Origin: JASFEQ01 sp050122535 | GTDB lineage: Bacteria; Desulfobacterota; DSM-4660; Desulfatiglandales; HGW-15 | Length of the DNA: 5,329 nucleotides | Assembly: GCA_050122535.1 (NCBI GenBank) | Contig: JASFIT010000338.1 | Coordinates: 1 to 5,329, forward strand | Direction: 5' to 3' | Part shown: positions 5,171 through 5,329 of the stretch, piece by piece | Layout of the letters: every line of letters begins with the position of its first letter | How positions within the stretch are numbered: position 1 is the first letter of the stretch | The notes under the pieces: generated by a model | The model's database searches: none | What the model saw: the letters and a program-made list of their open reading frames with translations, nothing else | Told to the model about the DNA's origin: nothing | Made by a program: the position numbers and the translations under genes

Positions 5171-5329
5171 ATGGGAGAGAACCAATATGATATGATGATT
5201 GTGGGCGCTGGCCCTGGTGGAATAACCGCTGCCCTCTATGGCCAGCGTTTGGGGTGGAGCACCGTTGTTTTCGGTGACATCCCTGGCGGGAATGTGTACA
5301 TGATCGAAAACTTGGCCAACTACCCTGGA
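5171..5329 (+). CDS. Thioredoxin-reductase-like FAD flavoprotein, N-terminal part (gene leaves at the right edge)
   Basis: The 53 visible residues start at ATG 5171, seven bases after AAGGAGG (5157-5163). They carry the FAD-binding dinucleotide motif in YDMMIVGAGPGGITAALYG (GxGxxG form). The thioredoxin reductase signature-like segment IPGGNVYMIENLANYPG follows, corresponding to the MPGGQ...ENFPG region of TrxB. The CxxC redox centre, NAD(P)H domain and C-terminus lie beyond the window, so true TrxB activity cannot be separated from a ferredoxin/flavin-type or NADH-dependent relative. In context it could reduce one or more of the three thioredoxin-like proteins upstream, completing an electron route to dithiol or selenol targets. 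That partnership is inferred from proximity. The gene lies 100 bases after the CobW gene. Confidence 0.9.
   Translation, partial: MGENQYDMMIVGAGPGGITAALYGQRLGWSTVVFGDIPGGNVYMIENLANYPG

Overview
The window looks like part of a chromosome from a strictly anaerobic, selenocysteine-using bacterium. It is most likely a sulfate-reducer-like member of the Desulfobacterota (former Deltaproteobacteria). That placement is inferred from the gene content (corrinoid-type URO-D methyltransferase, CobW GTPases, unusual thioredoxins), the moderate GC content and the style of the intergenic repeats. No rRNA or other taxonomic marker is present. All convincing genes lie on the + strand, most behind strong AGGAGG-type ribosome binding sites.

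Layout: (1) 2-562, the C-terminal part of a CobW/P47K-family GTPase with a His-rich metal-binding stretch. (2) 678-1712, a URO-D/MtaA-MtbA-type methyltransferase whose frame is interrupted by one TGA at 1611-1613. (3) 1741-2142 and 2229-2573, two divergent paralogous thioredoxin-like proteins with CAAC active sites, separated by a strong GC-rich hairpin. (4) 2574-2905, a mostly non-coding stretch, then a small zinc-ribbon-like protein at 2906-3205. (5) 3321-3569, a minimal thioredoxin with a CKRC site. (6) 3570-4029, an intergenic block made of nested inverted repeats. (7) 4030-5070, a complete CobW-family GTPase. (8) 5171 to the window end, the N-terminus of a thioredoxin-reductase-like flavoprotein.

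The main discovery is that the methyltransferase gene is very probably a selenoprotein gene. The TGA falls where family members carry a functional Cys (the APG-C-D-x-P motif near the C-terminus, the last zinc/thiol ligand in MtaA/MtbA-type enzymes). The same frame stays open for 32 more codons of family-like sequence and ends in TAA. Immediately after the TGA is a bacterial SECIS-like hairpin: a perfect 7-bp upper stem with a GGT apical loop, 20 nt downstream. Ordinary annotation would stop at 311 residues and lose the active-site residue; the proposed product is 344 residues with Sec312. The neighbours suggest a self-contained redox and metal module: thioredoxin reductase and three small thioredoxin-like proteins could handle thiol/selenol chemistry, and the CobW GTPases could deliver metal to the methyltransferase. 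This joint role is inference from context; the substrate is unknown.
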